From the NCBI GenBank assembly GCA_958296195.1, contig OY282455.1, positions 4,017,809 to 4,081,808 of the forward strand: a stretch of 64,000 nt of DNA, in the 5' to 3' direction. Origin of the DNA: an uncultured Pseudomonadales bacterium (GTDB lineage Bacteria; Pseudomonadota; Gammaproteobacteria; Pseudomonadales; Azotimanducaceae). Positions 25,476 to 34,488 of this stretch are shown here, piece by piece. The notes under the pieces were generated by a model, which did not search any database, had not been told where the DNA came from, and saw only the letters and a list, made by a program, of their open reading frames with translations. Within the stretch, counting starts at the first letter, position 1, and each line of letters opens with the position of its first letter. Position numbers and translations under genes: made by a program.

Positions 25476-26627
25476 ATGTCCACCTACCAGCGTCTCACCC
25501 AACCGCCCGCCCAGAGCTTCTTTCTGTTTGGGATGCGGGGCGTGGGCAAAAGCACTTGGGCGCGGGCCACATTCCCGAACGCCACCTTCCTCGATCTTCT
25601 TGACGAGCGGCTGTTCCAAGATCTGCTGGCTGACCCGTCCCTGTTTGCGCAGTCCATCGGCCACCTCGGGCCGGGGGATTGGGTGGTTGTGGATGAGGTG
25701 CAGCGCCTGCCGGCCCTGCTGAACGAAGTTCACCGCTCCATTGAAGCTCAACGGCTGCGCTTCGCGCTGCTCGGCTCAAGCGCCCGCAAGCTCAAGGCGG
25801 CGGGGGTGAACCTGCTGGCCGGCCGGGCGCTGAAAAAGACGATGTTTCCACTCGCCGCCGCTGAGCTCGGCAAGGAATTCGACTTGAAAAAGGTGTTGCG
25901 CCACGGCTCGGTGCCGCTGGTTTGGACGAGCGAGTCGCCCCGCACCGTCCTGGAAGCCTATGTGCAGCTCTATTTGCGGGAGGAGATTCGCGCTGAAGCC
26001 TTGGTGCGCAACCTGCCCGGCTTTGTGCGCTTCCTGCCCATCGCCGCACTGTTCAACGGACAACGGATCAACATCACCGGAATCGCCCGGGCGGCCGGCG
26101 TGGCCCGCACCACGGTTCAGAGCTATCTGGACATCCTGGAGGACACCTTGCTGGCCTTCCGCCTGCCCGCCTATGAAACCAAGATGCGCGTGCGCGAACG
26201 CAAGCTGCCGAAGCTCTATTGGGTCGATCCCGGCGTGGTCCGCGCCGTTAAGAGGCAGCTCGGTGAAGTCGTCGCTGAGGAAAAGGGGCCGCTGTTTGAG
26301 AGCTGGGTGGCCACGACCTTGCGCACCCATGCGGAGACCCAGGAACTTTACGACGATCTTTTCCATTGGGCGCCACACCAATCCGATATCGAGGTGGACT
26401 TCCTGCTGCAGCGTGGGCGGGAACTGCTCGCCATTGAAGTGAAGTCAACGGATAGATACCACACCGGGCTGTTGAAAAGCCTGCGCCGCCTGGACGAGTT
26501 GCCCGGATTGGTGCGGCGGGTGCTCCTGTACGCCGGCAACCGCCCTTTCCGCTCCGCCGATGGCATCGACATTTGGCCGGCGGACCGTTTCGCTTCGACA
26601 GTCGCCGCTGCGGAGCTTTGGCCCTAG
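25476..26627 (+). CDS. AAA-type ATPase with DUF4143 domain
   Basis: 383 residues: Walker A FGMRGVGKST near 20, Walker B WVVVDEVQRLP near 70, sensor FALLGSSARKL near 100, then a winged-helix region (ITGIARAAGVARTTVQSYLDIL) and a C-terminal DUF4143 part with IEVDFLLQRG and LLAIEVKS, which resembles a nuclease-type core. These ATPases are widespread in mobile and accessory regions and their job is poorly defined. A strand-matched second ATPase follows 60 bp downstream. Confidence 0.83.
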   Translation: MSTYQRLTQPPAQSFFLFGMRGVGKSTWARATFPNATFLDLLDERLFQDLLADPSLFAQSIGHLGPGDWVVVDEVQRLPALLNEVHRSIEAQRLRFALLGSSARKLKAAGVNLLAGRALKKTMFPLAAAELGKEFDLKKVLRHGSVPLVWTSESPRTVLEAYVQLYLREEIRAEALVRNLPGFVRFLPIAALFNGQRINITGIARAAGVARTTVQSYLDILEDTLLAFRLPAYETKMRVRERKLPKLYWVDPGVVRAVKRQLGEVVAEEKGPLFESWVATTLRTHAETQELYDDLFHWAPHQSDIEVDFLLQRGRELLAIEVKSTDRYHTGLLKSLRRLDELPGLVRRVLLYAGNRPFRSADGIDIWPADRFASTVAAAELWP

Positions 26628-26687
26628 CCCGAAGAGGCTGCTTAACATTATTCTCTAAAACATGATTATTTCGGGCATAATCTTCGG

Positions 26688-28076
26688 ATGCAATTCCTGA
26701 ATCGCAGCGATGAAATGCGCCGGCTGGATGGTGCCCTTTCCCGGCCTGCCGCATTCGCAGTCCTTTGGGGACGGCGGCGGGTCGGTAAGTCGCGGCTGCT
26801 CATCGAGTGGTCGCGACGGCATGGCGGGCTCTACACCGTGGCCGACCAGTCCGCGCCGCCAGTGCAGCGGCGCTATCTGGCCGAGGCGGTGGCGGAGCGC
26901 TTTCCCGGCTTTGCCGATGTGGAGTACCCGGATTGGCGTTCGCTGCTGATGCGCCTTTCCGCCGAGGCTGAGCAGCAAGGCTGGCCAGGGCCGTTCGTTC
27001 TGGATGAACTGCCCTATCTGCTGGCTGCGGACTCAGCCTTGGCCGGCATCCTGCAAAATTGGCTGGACCGACCGGAGCGGCGGCTGCAAGTGGTGGTCTG
27101 CGGCTCCAGCCAGCGCATGATGCACAGCGCCGTCCTGGATGCGGCGGCACCCCTTTACGGCAGGGCTGCGGAAGCCTTTGCCTTGCGTCCCTTGCTGCCT
27201 GGGCATCTTGCTGATGTCTTTCCGTTCACGGACCACGCCAGCTTGGTTTCCCTGTATGCGCTTTGGGGGGGCATGCCGCGCTATTGGGAGCTTGCCGAAC
27301 CCTTTGGGGATAACTTGGAGGCCGCGGTGGACGCCTTGGTGCTGGACCCGGCCGGTCCGCTGCACGGCGAAGCGAACCGGTTGCTGCGGGAGGAGACGCC
27401 CCCGGCCACCGCGTTGCGGCCTGTGCTGGACACCATTGGCAATGGCGTCCATCGAGTCAGCGAGATTGCCGGCCGGCTCAGCATGCCCGCCTCCAGTTTG
27501 TCGAAGCCCCTGGCGGCCCTACTGGAAATGGGGCTGGTGCGTCGGGAAACGCCCTTCGGCGCCAATCCCAAGTCGGGCAAGCGCAGCCTCTATCGCATTG
27601 AGGACCCGTTCCTAAGGCTATGGTTTCGGGTGGTTGCGCCCCACCGGGCCGCCTTGGCGGTTGCGCCCCGGGAGACGCGGCTGCAGTACTGGCGGCGGCA
27701 CCAGCCGCACCTTGAAGCGCTGGCTTGGGAGGAATTGTGCCGGATGGCGGTGCCCTTTCTGCATCGGTCCGACGCGGCCTTGGGGAAGCTAGGCCCCTGG
27801 GAGCCGGCGCAAAGGCACTGGCGGGGCAACGCCCCGGAACTGGACATCGTGGCCCGCTCGGTGGACGGCCGGCGACTGCTGGTGGGCGAGGCCAAGTGGA
27901 CGAAGACACCGCCTGATGCGGCTTCGGCCATCCCCCGAGGCGATCTCGGACCTATGCTCGGCGTGGACAGCGCACAACTATGCAAAGCACTATTCGCGCC
28001 TCTGCACGGGAAGCTAAAGGAGAAGGCAAGCACCCACTTGGTGGATGCCCGAACGGTTATGAGGTCACTCGCATGA
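26688..28076 (+). CDS. AAA-type ATPase (ATPase/DUF234 family)
   Basis: 462 residues: NRSDEMRRLD, Walker A WGRRRVGKSRLL near 28, Walker B PFVLDELPYLL near 104, sensor VVVCGSSQRMM. A winged helix (RVSEIAGRLSMPASSLSKPL) and a C-terminal DUF234 part with IEDPFLRLWFR, ELDIVARS and VGEAKWTK (nuclease-like strand-Lys pattern) follow. Function is not established for the family. Part of this gene is duplicated as a decayed remnant at 25192-25350. An AT-rich stretch just upstream (about 26640-26680) may be its promoter. Confidence 0.83.
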   Translation: MQFLNRSDEMRRLDGALSRPAAFAVLWGRRRVGKSRLLIEWSRRHGGLYTVADQSAPPVQRRYLAEAVAERFPGFADVEYPDWRSLLMRLSAEAEQQGWPGPFVLDELPYLLAADSALAGILQNWLDRPERRLQVVVCGSSQRMMHSAVLDAAAPLYGRAAEAFALRPLLPGHLADVFPFTDHASLVSLYALWGGMPRYWELAEPFGDNLEAAVDALVLDPAGPLHGEANRLLREETPPATALRPVLDTIGNGVHRVSEIAGRLSMPASSLSKPLAALLEMGLVRRETPFGANPKSGKRSLYRIEDPFLRLWFRVVAPHRAALAVAPRETRLQYWRRHQPHLEALAWEELCRMAVPFLHRSDAALGKLGPWEPAQRHWRGNAPELDIVARSVDGRRLLVGEAKWTKTPPDAASAIPRGDLGPMLGVDSAQLCKALFAPLHGKLKEKASTHLVDARTVMRSLA

Positions 28077-28250
28077 GCTAACCGCCGAAGCCTCCAGCCC
28101 GCATACTTGGCTACGCCGCTCTTGCGAATGGTCAAACCACCGCCGCCACTAAGGTCTAGCCGATATGGTAACCTGAGCAGGCCATGCGTCACGGCGCTCT
28201 CCGTCATTGACGCTAATCGATGCCGCCATCCCTAAATCGAGGACTCTGAC

Positions 28251-28993
28251 GTGCCCGAGTTGCAGGAGATGCCCGAAATCAGCATTCCCCAAGACAGGCT
28301 TGCAGAGTGGGGCGCAGTCTGGTTGGGCACGCAAGGGAGCGCCAACGTGGATGGCATCCCAAGACCCAAGAGTCCGAACAGATTCGACAAAAAGCAAGGC
28401 ATGGAGTTTGGCCGCGTTTTCGATGCCGCGTTTGGATCCGCCTTGGCGGCAATGCTCGGCGGCGTTTCCGTCGTCCGACCCAACGCCAACGCCCTTACGC
28501 CGTCTGAGCCCGATTGCGTCGAGGTGGGAACCACGAGGGTAATCGGTGGCATACGGCCGCAAAACTACGATGTGGCTTACCGTCCCGATGGGCCAAGAGT
28601 GGTGTTCGACAGCAAGACGCTGAACGACGCAAGCAGCATCCGCAAGAACTGGCAGAACATGATTAATGATCTAGCTTCCGAAGCCGCAACCGTTCACACC
28701 AGATTTCCATTCTGCATCGTCGCTTTCATCGTCGCATTGCCTTCGCGGCGGTAAGGCCGCCTCAGCGCCGGGCCATCGTCAGCACACTGGAGCGCCTAGG
28801 TTCAAGGAGCGATGAATTGGATCAACACCATTTGGCGGAAGCAATTTCCTTGGTGCTTTGGGATCCCCATAGCGGCGATATTGAGGCGGAAGTACCGCCA
28901 CGGGGTTCCCCCATTCGTCTACATAAAATGAGCAAGCGCATAGAGGCGGCCTATATCGACAGGTATCAACACCTGCCTCCGCATATAACCTAG
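28251..28993 (+). pseudogene. Restriction endonuclease-like gene with a frameshift
   Basis: The first part (GTG 28251 or ATG 28269, to TAA near 28754) has NYDVAYRPDGPRVVFDSKTL, a D-x-K nuclease core, and breaks off after FPFCIVAFIVALP. From about 28740 another frame carries on as RPPQRRAIVSTLERLGSRSD, HHLAEAISLVLWDPHSGDIE and KRIEAAYIDRYQHLPP, to TAG 28991-28993. The two halves read as one protein of about 247 residues interrupted by a single-base loss, or by a sequencing error. The methyltransferase follows 20 bp later, so this is the nuclease half of a restriction-modification pair. Confidence 0.72.
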
Positions 28994-29013
28994 GTTGCTG
29001 CTTGAGAAGGACG

Positions 29014-30678
29014 ATGCCAACAGAGTTGAACTTCAAGAGCAATAAGGAAGCGCCAACGGATCAGAAAATCCGTGGCGGGTATTACACGCCTCGAGTTTTG
29101 GCTGACTACCTTTGCCGTTGGGCAATACGCGGGCAATCCGACCAGGTGCTTGAGCCTAGCTGCGGAGACGGCAGCTTTGTTTCCGCAGCAGCGCCCCTTT
29201 TGGGCAGGAACGGTCGGATAACCGCTGTGGAAATCCGGCGTCCTGAAATTGAGAAAGCCAGAGAGTCCGTCAATACCGCCGAGGTGCCAATGGAATGGAA
29301 ATGCGGCAGCTTCTTTGACGTTGTGCCAGAGCTTCTCGGTGAGCGCAAATACGATGTCGCCGTGGGCAATCCCCCGTTCATACGATTCCAATATTTCGAC
29401 AAGCAGGAGCGCGGGCAAGCGTTTGGGCTTCTAAACTCTTTTGGCTATCGTCCGAACGGCTTGGCGAATGCTTGGATTGCTTTCGTTCAATTGTCCGCGG
29501 AATTGTTGCGTGACGGCGGTCGATTGGCGATGGTGGTTCCCGCCGAGTTGCTGCAGGTCAAGTACGCTTCAGAGCTTAGATGCAGGTTGCCCATGCTGTT
29601 TGAGGACGTTTGCATCGTCGCTTTTGATGAACTGGTCTTCCCTCAGATACAGCAGGAAGTCGTTCTTCTGCTCGCGGAGGGGCGGCAGCGGCATTCAAGA
29701 ACCCCTGGGCGGCTGCGCACAAGGCAGGTTGCCAATGGCAAAGCCCTTCTTTCGCAGGCGGCAGTGTCGGAAGTTACGCCGCACTCGCCGGAGCGCCACA
29801 CCCATGAGAACATGAAATGGACTTCGCTGTTTTTGGAGGAGCAGGAATTTCGTGTGCTTAAGGACAGTGCGGACGAGGGAAGGCTGAGTCGCTTGGGCAA
29901 CCTAGCCGACGTTGATGTCGGGATAGTAACTGGCCGCAACAGCTTTTTCGTCGTCAGCGAAGAGCAGGCCCAGCAATTCGGCGCCAACGGCTATGCAGTC
30001 GATGTGGTTGGCAGAACCTCCGCCTTGAAGTCCATTCGCTTCACTCAACAAGACTTGCGGTCCTATGCGGAGTCGAACCGCTCCAAGCTGCTGAACCTTA
30101 AGGGGCTGGACCGCACCTTTTTTTCACCGGCACTAGAAGAATACATAACGCAAGGGGAGGCGCAAGGCGTCAACAAGGGCTACAAATGCCGCATTCGCAA
30201 CCGTTGGTTCGACGTTCCATCGGTCTTTGTGCCCGACGCCTTCATGTTTCGCCAAATTCACCAAGCCCCACTCCTGGTTGCAAACCAAACTCCGGCAACA
30301 ACTACGGACACCATTCATCGCGTGCGCCTGCATCGTGGCGTGGATTGCAGCACTCTATGCGGTTCCATGGTGAATTCGCTGACATTCGCATGGGCGGAGG
30401 TCTGCGGGCGCAGTTACGGCGGCGGGGTTCTGGAGTTGGAGCCTCGGGAGGCGGAAACCCTATTGGTGCCGTACCAGTTCGCTGGCGAACTCGACTTGGA
30501 CCACGTTGATGGCTGCCTGCGGGTCGGAAACCTAAAGGCCGCCTTGGACTACGGTGACGAAGTTCTGTTGCGGCGTGGCTGTGGTCTGTCCAAAACCGAC
30601 TTGGACCGCCTGCGCCAAGGATGGAACCGGCTACGCCAGCGCCGCCATGGACGACGGCAGGCGTATGCAGCGACATAG
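29014..30678 (+). CDS. N6-adenine-type DNA methyltransferase (class I, TaqI/Eco57I-like)
   Basis: From ATG 29014, 554 residues. GGYYTPRVLADYL near 20, SAM motif VLEPSCGDGSF near 43 and the catalytic motif VGNPPFIRFQ near 115 give the gamma-type N6-adenine methyltransferase order. YVSELR-like and IQQEVVLLLAEG segments follow, and a long C-terminal target-recognition region contains FSPALEEYI. With the frameshifted nuclease just upstream it formed a type II-like restriction-modification system. If the nuclease is dead it now acts as an orphan methylase. Target site not deducible. Confidence 0.86.
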   Translation: MPTELNFKSNKEAPTDQKIRGGYYTPRVLADYLCRWAIRGQSDQVLEPSCGDGSFVSAAAPLLGRNGRITAVEIRRPEIEKARESVNTAEVPMEWKCGSFFDVVPELLGERKYDVAVGNPPFIRFQYFDKQERGQAFGLLNSFGYRPNGLANAWIAFVQLSAELLRDGGRLAMVVPAELLQVKYASELRCRLPMLFEDVCIVAFDELVFPQIQQEVVLLLAEGRQRHSRTPGRLRTRQVANGKALLSQAAVSEVTPHSPERHTHENMKWTSLFLEEQEFRVLKDSADEGRLSRLGNLADVDVGIVTGRNSFFVVSEEQAQQFGANGYAVDVVGRTSALKSIRFTQQDLRSYAESNRSKLLNLKGLDRTFFSPALEEYITQGEAQGVNKGYKCRIRNRWFDVPSVFVPDAFMFRQIHQAPLLVANQTPATTTDTIHRVRLHRGVDCSTLCGSMVNSLTFAWAEVCGRSYGGGVLELEPREAETLLVPYQFAGELDLDHVDGCLRVGNLKAALDYGDEVLLRRGCGLSKTDLDRLRQGWNRLRQRRHGRRQAYAAT

Positions 30679-30799
30679 GGTCAAAAGCGGCCCTGGAGGC
30701 GGTATTGACGATCACCCCCAGGGCACCGCCGCCGCGCTGTAGTATTTGCCCAATGGCCACGCGGGTGCCCACCATCATGGCGAGCAAGTTGATCTGAGT
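30665..30799 (-). pseudogene. Internal fragment of a short-chain dehydrogenase gene
   Basis: Reading leftwards: INLLAMMVGTRVAIGQILQ, then GVIVNTASRAAFDPMSLH, the segment of an SDR that includes the catalytic-Ser strand. Both ends are missing: the right end stops at the 95-bp repeat copy, the left end runs into the methyltransferase 3' end. It is too short to be functional. Confidence 0.55.
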
Positions 30800-30894
30800 G
30801 TAGTAGGGGTTTACTGACCTCCAGAATAAGAAGCGGAAGCCTCGACTCGACATTCGAGAATCAACACAAGCCCGTTAGCGCCAGAGGCGGCAGC
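30800..30894. repeat. Diverged 95-bp repeat, copy 2
   Basis: Matches 20002-20095 at about 80% (GTAGTAGGGGTTTACTGACC at the start, CCAGAGGCGGCAGC at the end). It separates the truncated SDR fragment from the 3' end of the intact MBL gene, at the right border of the defence block, and so marks a recombination boundary. Confidence 0.7.
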
Positions 30895-30924
30895 GGGGTT
30901 TCATCCTGCGTGTACTGGCTTTGC

Positions 30925-31383
30925 CTATTCCACCCGGGCGATCTGCTTGAATTGCTCGTAGGGGACATAGACCGGTTCCTGCACCCGCATGTGGGAGCCG
31001 ATCATGAAGTCCGCCTTGATGCCCCGGGCGACGATGGCCTTGTGCATGTCCAGAGAATTCTGGATGGTTTCGCCCAAGTCCTCGCCGACGGACCAGAGGT
31101 CGCCGTTGTAAATGAAGCCTTCATCTCCGGCGCGGATCAGGACCAGCACGCTGTCCGTTGAATGGCGGGTGCTTAGGGGATGGACCACCACCGGAAGGCG
31201 CGGGTCCTCCAGCCGGTGTTCTCCGTTCGCGGCAACGGTCTGCAAAGGGACGGGGGCGGGGTTGCGGTCCAAGGCATCCGGCAGGATGACGGAGGTTCTG
31301 GCGAACAGCGCCCTGTAATGATCTTCGGCCACTTGATGCACCACCGGCTGGGCGCCGGCCGCCGCATAGGGCCGGATGCCGCC
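30925..31383 (-). repeat. Right copy of the 459-bp direct repeat flanking the defence block
   Basis: This is the 3' third of the intact MBL gene and matches 15033-15491 in the same orientation. The two copies bracket 15492-30924. Homologous recombination between them would remove 15.9 kb and leave one intact MBL gene. Confidence 0.88.
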
Positions 31384-32784
31384 GGCGTGGTCCACATGGT
31401 GGTGGGTTGGAATGACGTGGGTGATCGGCTTTTGCAGTTCCTGCGCGATCCAGTCGATGACGGCCTCGCTCTTCAAGTCCTGGAACCCAGGCTCAACCAC
31501 CACGACGCCGTCGGCCTGCTCCACGGCCAGCGTATAGATGGTGTCCGTGGGGTTGCTGTTCAACAAGTAAAGCCCGTCCCGGATGGCTGTGGCTTCTATT
31601 TGGGGGCGGCTCATGGGCTTCTTCGGCGCACCCGCGTGGGAGAACGCCTGAATGAGTTGACTGACGCGGGCGCCCCGCGCCGCGGCCGTTGCATCATGAA
31701 CGTACCGCACACCCTCCGGCGGCGCAAAGGCGGCGGCGTCGAATTCGGGGTTGACCTCCACCTTGGTGCGGATGGCCTCCAACGACGGCGTGGCCGCCAC
31801 CGAGAGCTTCACGCGCATCGGAAAGAACAGGCCGTCGAAATCCCGCCAGTCATGGTAGGTCACCTCTAGGGCCACATCCCCCAAAATCAGGTCGTATTCC
31901 AGCGTGGCCAGTTTGCTGATGCGGCCAGTTTGCTTGTTGATGTGCAAGGTGATGGGAAAGATCTCATCGGCCACCACCAGCTTGTAATGGGCGTCCGCAG
32001 CGGGCGTCCGCTCCGCGTTCCACCGCCCGAACCAATCCGAATCGATGCGCAACTCATCCTGATTCACCGCCATTGCATAAAACGGCTTGCCCTGCCAACG
32101 GCTCACCCAGGCTTCGTCGGCCAGCAGTGAACGCTGGCCGGACAGCTCGCCAAAAAACAGGGTGATCGGATAAACGTTCGCCGCCGTTAACCGCAAACCT
32201 TCGCTGCCGGAATTCTCGTTGCCCGCCGAAACCCGAGAAGCGTCATCCGAGAGGTCGCGCAGCAGGATATGGGGGTTCAGCAACCGTTCGGTTCGCCTGT
32301 TGCTGGCCCAGCGACCCGGCGTCATGGCCGCCTCCAAGACCGGCGGCTTGACGTAATAGTCCTCCATGCCGAGAACGTAGCCAGACTCGCCAACGATCAA
32401 TTCCGTCGCGTCGCGTTCGTAGCGGTACAGGTTCAGATGGCGGTATTCAAGCCGCATCTTGCCGCCATCCAGCTCGTGGGAAACCTTGACGTCGGAAACA
32501 ACGGGCCTGAACAAACCGACTCCAGGTTCCGGCCCCTCGCCCAAGATCCAGCGCTCCCGCTTCGCCTCAAGGCGGAACCTCTTCAGGCTTTGCAACTTGG
32601 TGCGGCCCCCCAATCCGACAAAAGCCATGTCCAACATGGAGGGCGCGGCCACTTCGGCGGCCACTGCCGGGGTGGGTTGGTCGGCAGCGTCGTTCTCCCC
32701 GCATCCGGCGCTGAGCAACGCTAGGATCGCGGGAATGGCGACTTTCGGCGCCATGCGCATCGAGAAATCGTTTTTCATCGGCAT
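30925..32784 (-). CDS. Exported MBL-fold hydrolase, lipoprotein, with N-terminal LolA-like region (MBL 1)
   Basis: ATG 32784 follows GAAGGAG at 8-bp spacing; 619 residues. It is a lipoprotein: basic n-region, hydrophobic core and lipobox LSAGC. Residues of about 40-400 form a beta-rich region with LEYRHLNLYRYERDATELIV, HINKQTGRISKLATLEYD and EVTYHDWRDFDGLFFPMR, resembling LolA/LolB-like beta sheets. The MBL domain has THHHVDHAGG near 457 (HxHxDH), a later His in STRHSTDSV, the bridging Asp in IYNGDLWS and GSHM. It should hydrolyse an ester, lactone, amide or similar bond in the periplasm with two zincs. Last gene of the amidase-MFS-MBL-FAD-MBL operon. Its 3' end is duplicated at 15033. Confidence 0.85.
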   Translation of the reverse strand: MPMKNDFSMRMAPKVAIPAILALLSAGCGENDAADQPTPAVAAEVAAPSMLDMAFVGLGGRTKLQSLKRFRLEAKRERWILGEGPEPGVGLFRPVVSDVKVSHELDGGKMRLEYRHLNLYRYERDATELIVGESGYVLGMEDYYVKPPVLEAAMTPGRWASNRRTERLLNPHILLRDLSDDASRVSAGNENSGSEGLRLTAANVYPITLFFGELSGQRSLLADEAWVSRWQGKPFYAMAVNQDELRIDSDWFGRWNAERTPAADAHYKLVVADEIFPITLHINKQTGRISKLATLEYDLILGDVALEVTYHDWRDFDGLFFPMRVKLSVAATPSLEAIRTKVEVNPEFDAAAFAPPEGVRYVHDATAAARGARVSQLIQAFSHAGAPKKPMSRPQIEATAIRDGLYLLNSNPTDTIYTLAVEQADGVVVVEPGFQDLKSEAVIDWIAQELQKPITHVIPTHHHVDHAGGIRPYAAAGAQPVVHQVAEDHYRALFARTSVILPDALDRNPAPVPLQTVAANGEHRLEDPRLPVVVHPLSTRHSTDSVLVLIRAGDEGFIYNGDLWSVGEDLGETIQNSLDMHKAIVARGIKADFMIGSHMRVQEPVYVPYEQFKQIARVE

Positions 32785-32936
32785 TTGAGGTTCTCCTTCG
32801 GACGGAAACCCGTTCCGCCTTTCATGAGTCGGTTTTCTTGAACGCTGAGCAACTGAATAAATCAACCAAGCTCCTTTAGCTGCGTCCACTTGGAAGTTGG
32901 GCGCCACAGCACAAACCAGATTTGTTCCATGCAAGG

Positions 32937-34442
32937 CTAAGCCGCGCCGGGTTCAATATTGGCGTTCATGCGGAACAGGTTGGCCGGGTCGTGCTTGGCC
33001 TTCACCTGCGCCAGCCGTGCGTAGTTTTCCTCGAAGGCTAGGGCGGCCGGACCTTCCTGCGCGGCGAAGTTCTGGTAGGTGATGCCGCTGGCATGGGGCC
33101 TGACCGCCGCCTGGGACGCATCCGCCCAGCGTTTGTTTTCCTCGTGGACAACCCAATCCCTGGTTTGAGTGGTGGCCTCCACGACGTACTGAGTGTCCCG
33201 ATGCGCGAAGGCGGTGGCGTCCCGGGGCACTCGGGACAGGGCGCCGCCCACATGTTCGATGGTGAAGAAGTTCTGTGGCGAAGGGGCGGCGGGATAGGCA
33301 TCGAGCAGCGCGTTAATGATCTCGTCGCTGAATTCCGCAGCAAAGCAATCCGCTTGGTAGTAGAGGTTGCCGTGGGGAACCATGGCGTCGTAACGGGCAT
33401 GGCTGACCAGCCAATGCTCCGCCGTCACGCTGTCCGACAGGGGCCGGCCGAAGCTGCGCAAGGGTGCCATCGCCTTTTCTCCGTCCGCCAATCGGCCGCT
33501 CGAATAGCAGAGGTTCACCACCACGGTCGGTTCGCCATCCGGCGAAAACATGCAGAACAGATAGGCGGACAGCTCCTCCGGCGCTTGAGCAGTGAAATCG
33601 GCGTAGAAGTTCAGGACATCCCTCGCCTGCCCCCACGGGTAAACCACCGCGCCAAACAGTATGGTCGGGGCCATGGGATGGGTCCGAAGCTCGAAGTTCG
33701 TCACCACGCCGAAGTTGCCGCAGCCGCCGCGCAGCGCCCAGTACAGGCCCCTGTTCTCCCCTTCGCTTACCTTTTGCAGCTTGCCGTCGGCGGTGACGAG
33801 ATCGAAGGAACGCACGTTGTCGCAAGCCAAGCCGTGCTTGCGGGCCAGCCGGCCGATGCCGCCGCCCAAAGTCAGCCCCGCCGCCCCGACATGCCCCACG
33901 CTGCCCCCTAAGGCAATGCGCTTCCAAGCAAGGACTTCCCGATACACTTGGCTGAAAACCGCGCCGGGGCCAACCTGCACCACCCCCGCATCCGGCGCCA
34001 TCCGCACGGAGTCCATCCGCTTGAGGTCGATCATCAGGCCACCGTCGCACACCGAGTTGCCGTGAAAGCTGTGTCCACCGCCCCGCACCGCGGTGAGCAA
34101 ATTTCCTTCACGGGCGAAGTTGACCGCCTTGACCACATCCGCGGCGCTTTCGCATTGCAGAATCAAGCCCGGTCGCCGGTTGATGGCCCCGTTCCACACC
34201 CGCCGGGCCTTTGCGTAGCCAATCTCCCCCGGCACCAGCAGGGCGCCCTGCAATTCATCCCTCAGTTCGCCGATGACCTGGACCGGCACCGTAACGTCGC
34301 TGCCGGACAGGGTCCGCAAAGGCAGGTCGCGCAGCGGAAAGCGGTAGTCGTAGAGATCCTTGGTGTTGCCAGCCGCCTTTCCCAAAACCGCTGCCGCCAC
34401 CGCGCCGCCGGTCGCGGCTTGCACGAATTTTCTGCGCTTCAT
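32937..34442 (-). CDS. Tat-exported FAD-linked oxidase, berberine-bridge-like
   Basis: From ATG 34442 (GGAGG upstream), 501 residues. The N-terminus MKRRKFVQAATGGAVAAAVL is a twin-arginine signal. FAD-binding motifs: VRGGGHSFHGNSVCDGG (His for covalent FAD), HVGAAGLTLGGGIGRL, and YWALRGGCGNFGVVTNFE. The BBE tail is NYARLAQVKAKHDPANLF. It is a paralogue of the non-exported enzyme at 5.6-7.2 kb. It oxidises its substrate in the periplasm with O2. It lies between two MBL genes of the same operon, which suggests one periplasmic route: hydrolysis plus oxidation. Confidence 0.88.
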   Translation of the reverse strand: MKRRKFVQAATGGAVAAAVLGKAAGNTKDLYDYRFPLRDLPLRTLSGSDVTVPVQVIGELRDELQGALLVPGEIGYAKARRVWNGAINRRPGLILQCESAADVVKAVNFAREGNLLTAVRGGGHSFHGNSVCDGGLMIDLKRMDSVRMAPDAGVVQVGPGAVFSQVYREVLAWKRIALGGSVGHVGAAGLTLGGGIGRLARKHGLACDNVRSFDLVTADGKLQKVSEGENRGLYWALRGGCGNFGVVTNFELRTHPMAPTILFGAVVYPWGQARDVLNFYADFTAQAPEELSAYLFCMFSPDGEPTVVVNLCYSSGRLADGEKAMAPLRSFGRPLSDSVTAEHWLVSHARYDAMVPHGNLYYQADCFAAEFSDEIINALLDAYPAAPSPQNFFTIEHVGGALSRVPRDATAFAHRDTQYVVEATTQTRDWVVHEENKRWADASQAAVRPHASGITYQNFAAQEGPAALAFEENYARLAQVKAKHDPANLFRMNANIEPGAA

Positions 34443-34488
34443 CGCAATGCCGCCGCCCTTGCCTCCGCTGGCTTGGAGCAACCCATTT

